DNA of 5,210 nucleotides from the NCBI GenBank assembly GCA_022360375.1, contig JAKSCW010000466.1, positions 1 through 5,210 on the forward strand, written 5' to 3'. Positions 5,210-5,210 of this stretch are shown one piece after another. The DNA is from Balneolales bacterium. Its GTDB lineage: Bacteria > Bacteroidota > Rhodothermia > Balneolales > Balneolaceae. The position numbers and the translations under genes were made by a program. Each line of letters starts with the position of its first letter. Within the stretch, counting starts at the first letter, position 1. The notes beneath the pieces were generated by a model. It was not told the origin of the DNA. It did no database searches and saw only the letters and a list, made by a program, of their open reading frames with translations.

Positions 5210-5210
5210 A

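Noticed and set aside
1..5210. CRISPR arrays, tRNA or rRNA genes, complete insertion sequences
   Set aside because: No regularly spaced direct repeats, cloverleaf-like segments, rRNA signatures or transposase motifs were seen by eye.

Overview
The window looks like a bacterial chromosome segment from the Bacteroidota/Balneolota/Rhodothermota side of the tree. The evidence is a eukaryotic-type (GSII) glutamine synthetase, a DUF2141 secreted protein, a glycine-rich-tailed RRM protein, AT-rich leaders often lacking a Shine-Dalgarno, and moderate-to-low GC. The phylum is an inference; no rRNA or other marker is present.

Layout. Positions 1-117 hold the 3' end of a plus-strand RRM RNA-binding protein gene, followed by a rho-independent terminator (139-169). 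A plus-strand ybjQ-family gene (241-561) comes next. A hairpin at 570-598 separates it from the converging minus-strand genes, and its T-tract is on the minus strand. From 631 to 4498 every gene reads leftward. In transcription order these are GSII glutamine synthetase (4498-3485, with its own terminator), a CsaA-like tRNA-binding protein (3420-3082), a DUF2141 secreted protein (2981-2535), a MacB/FtsX-type ABC permease (2484-1273) and an unrecognised secreted coiled-coil protein (1182-631). The last four have gaps of 100, 50 and 90 bp and may be partly co-transcribed. A divergent intergenic region (4499-4780) leads to a plus-strand menA-like prenyltransferase gene at the right edge.

The genes are mostly housekeeping: nitrogen assimilation (glutamine synthetase), menaquinone synthesis (MenA), tRNA/chaperone-like binding (CsaA) and an envelope-related trio (DUF2141, permease, coiled-coil protein). 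I see no clear undescribed system. Three points deserve a second look. The MenA reading frame loses all family resemblance at about 5162, as if interrupted. The glnA/menA intergenic region carries a perfect DnaA box plus a tight group of near-matches. The glnA terminator T-tract runs almost into the csaA start codon.
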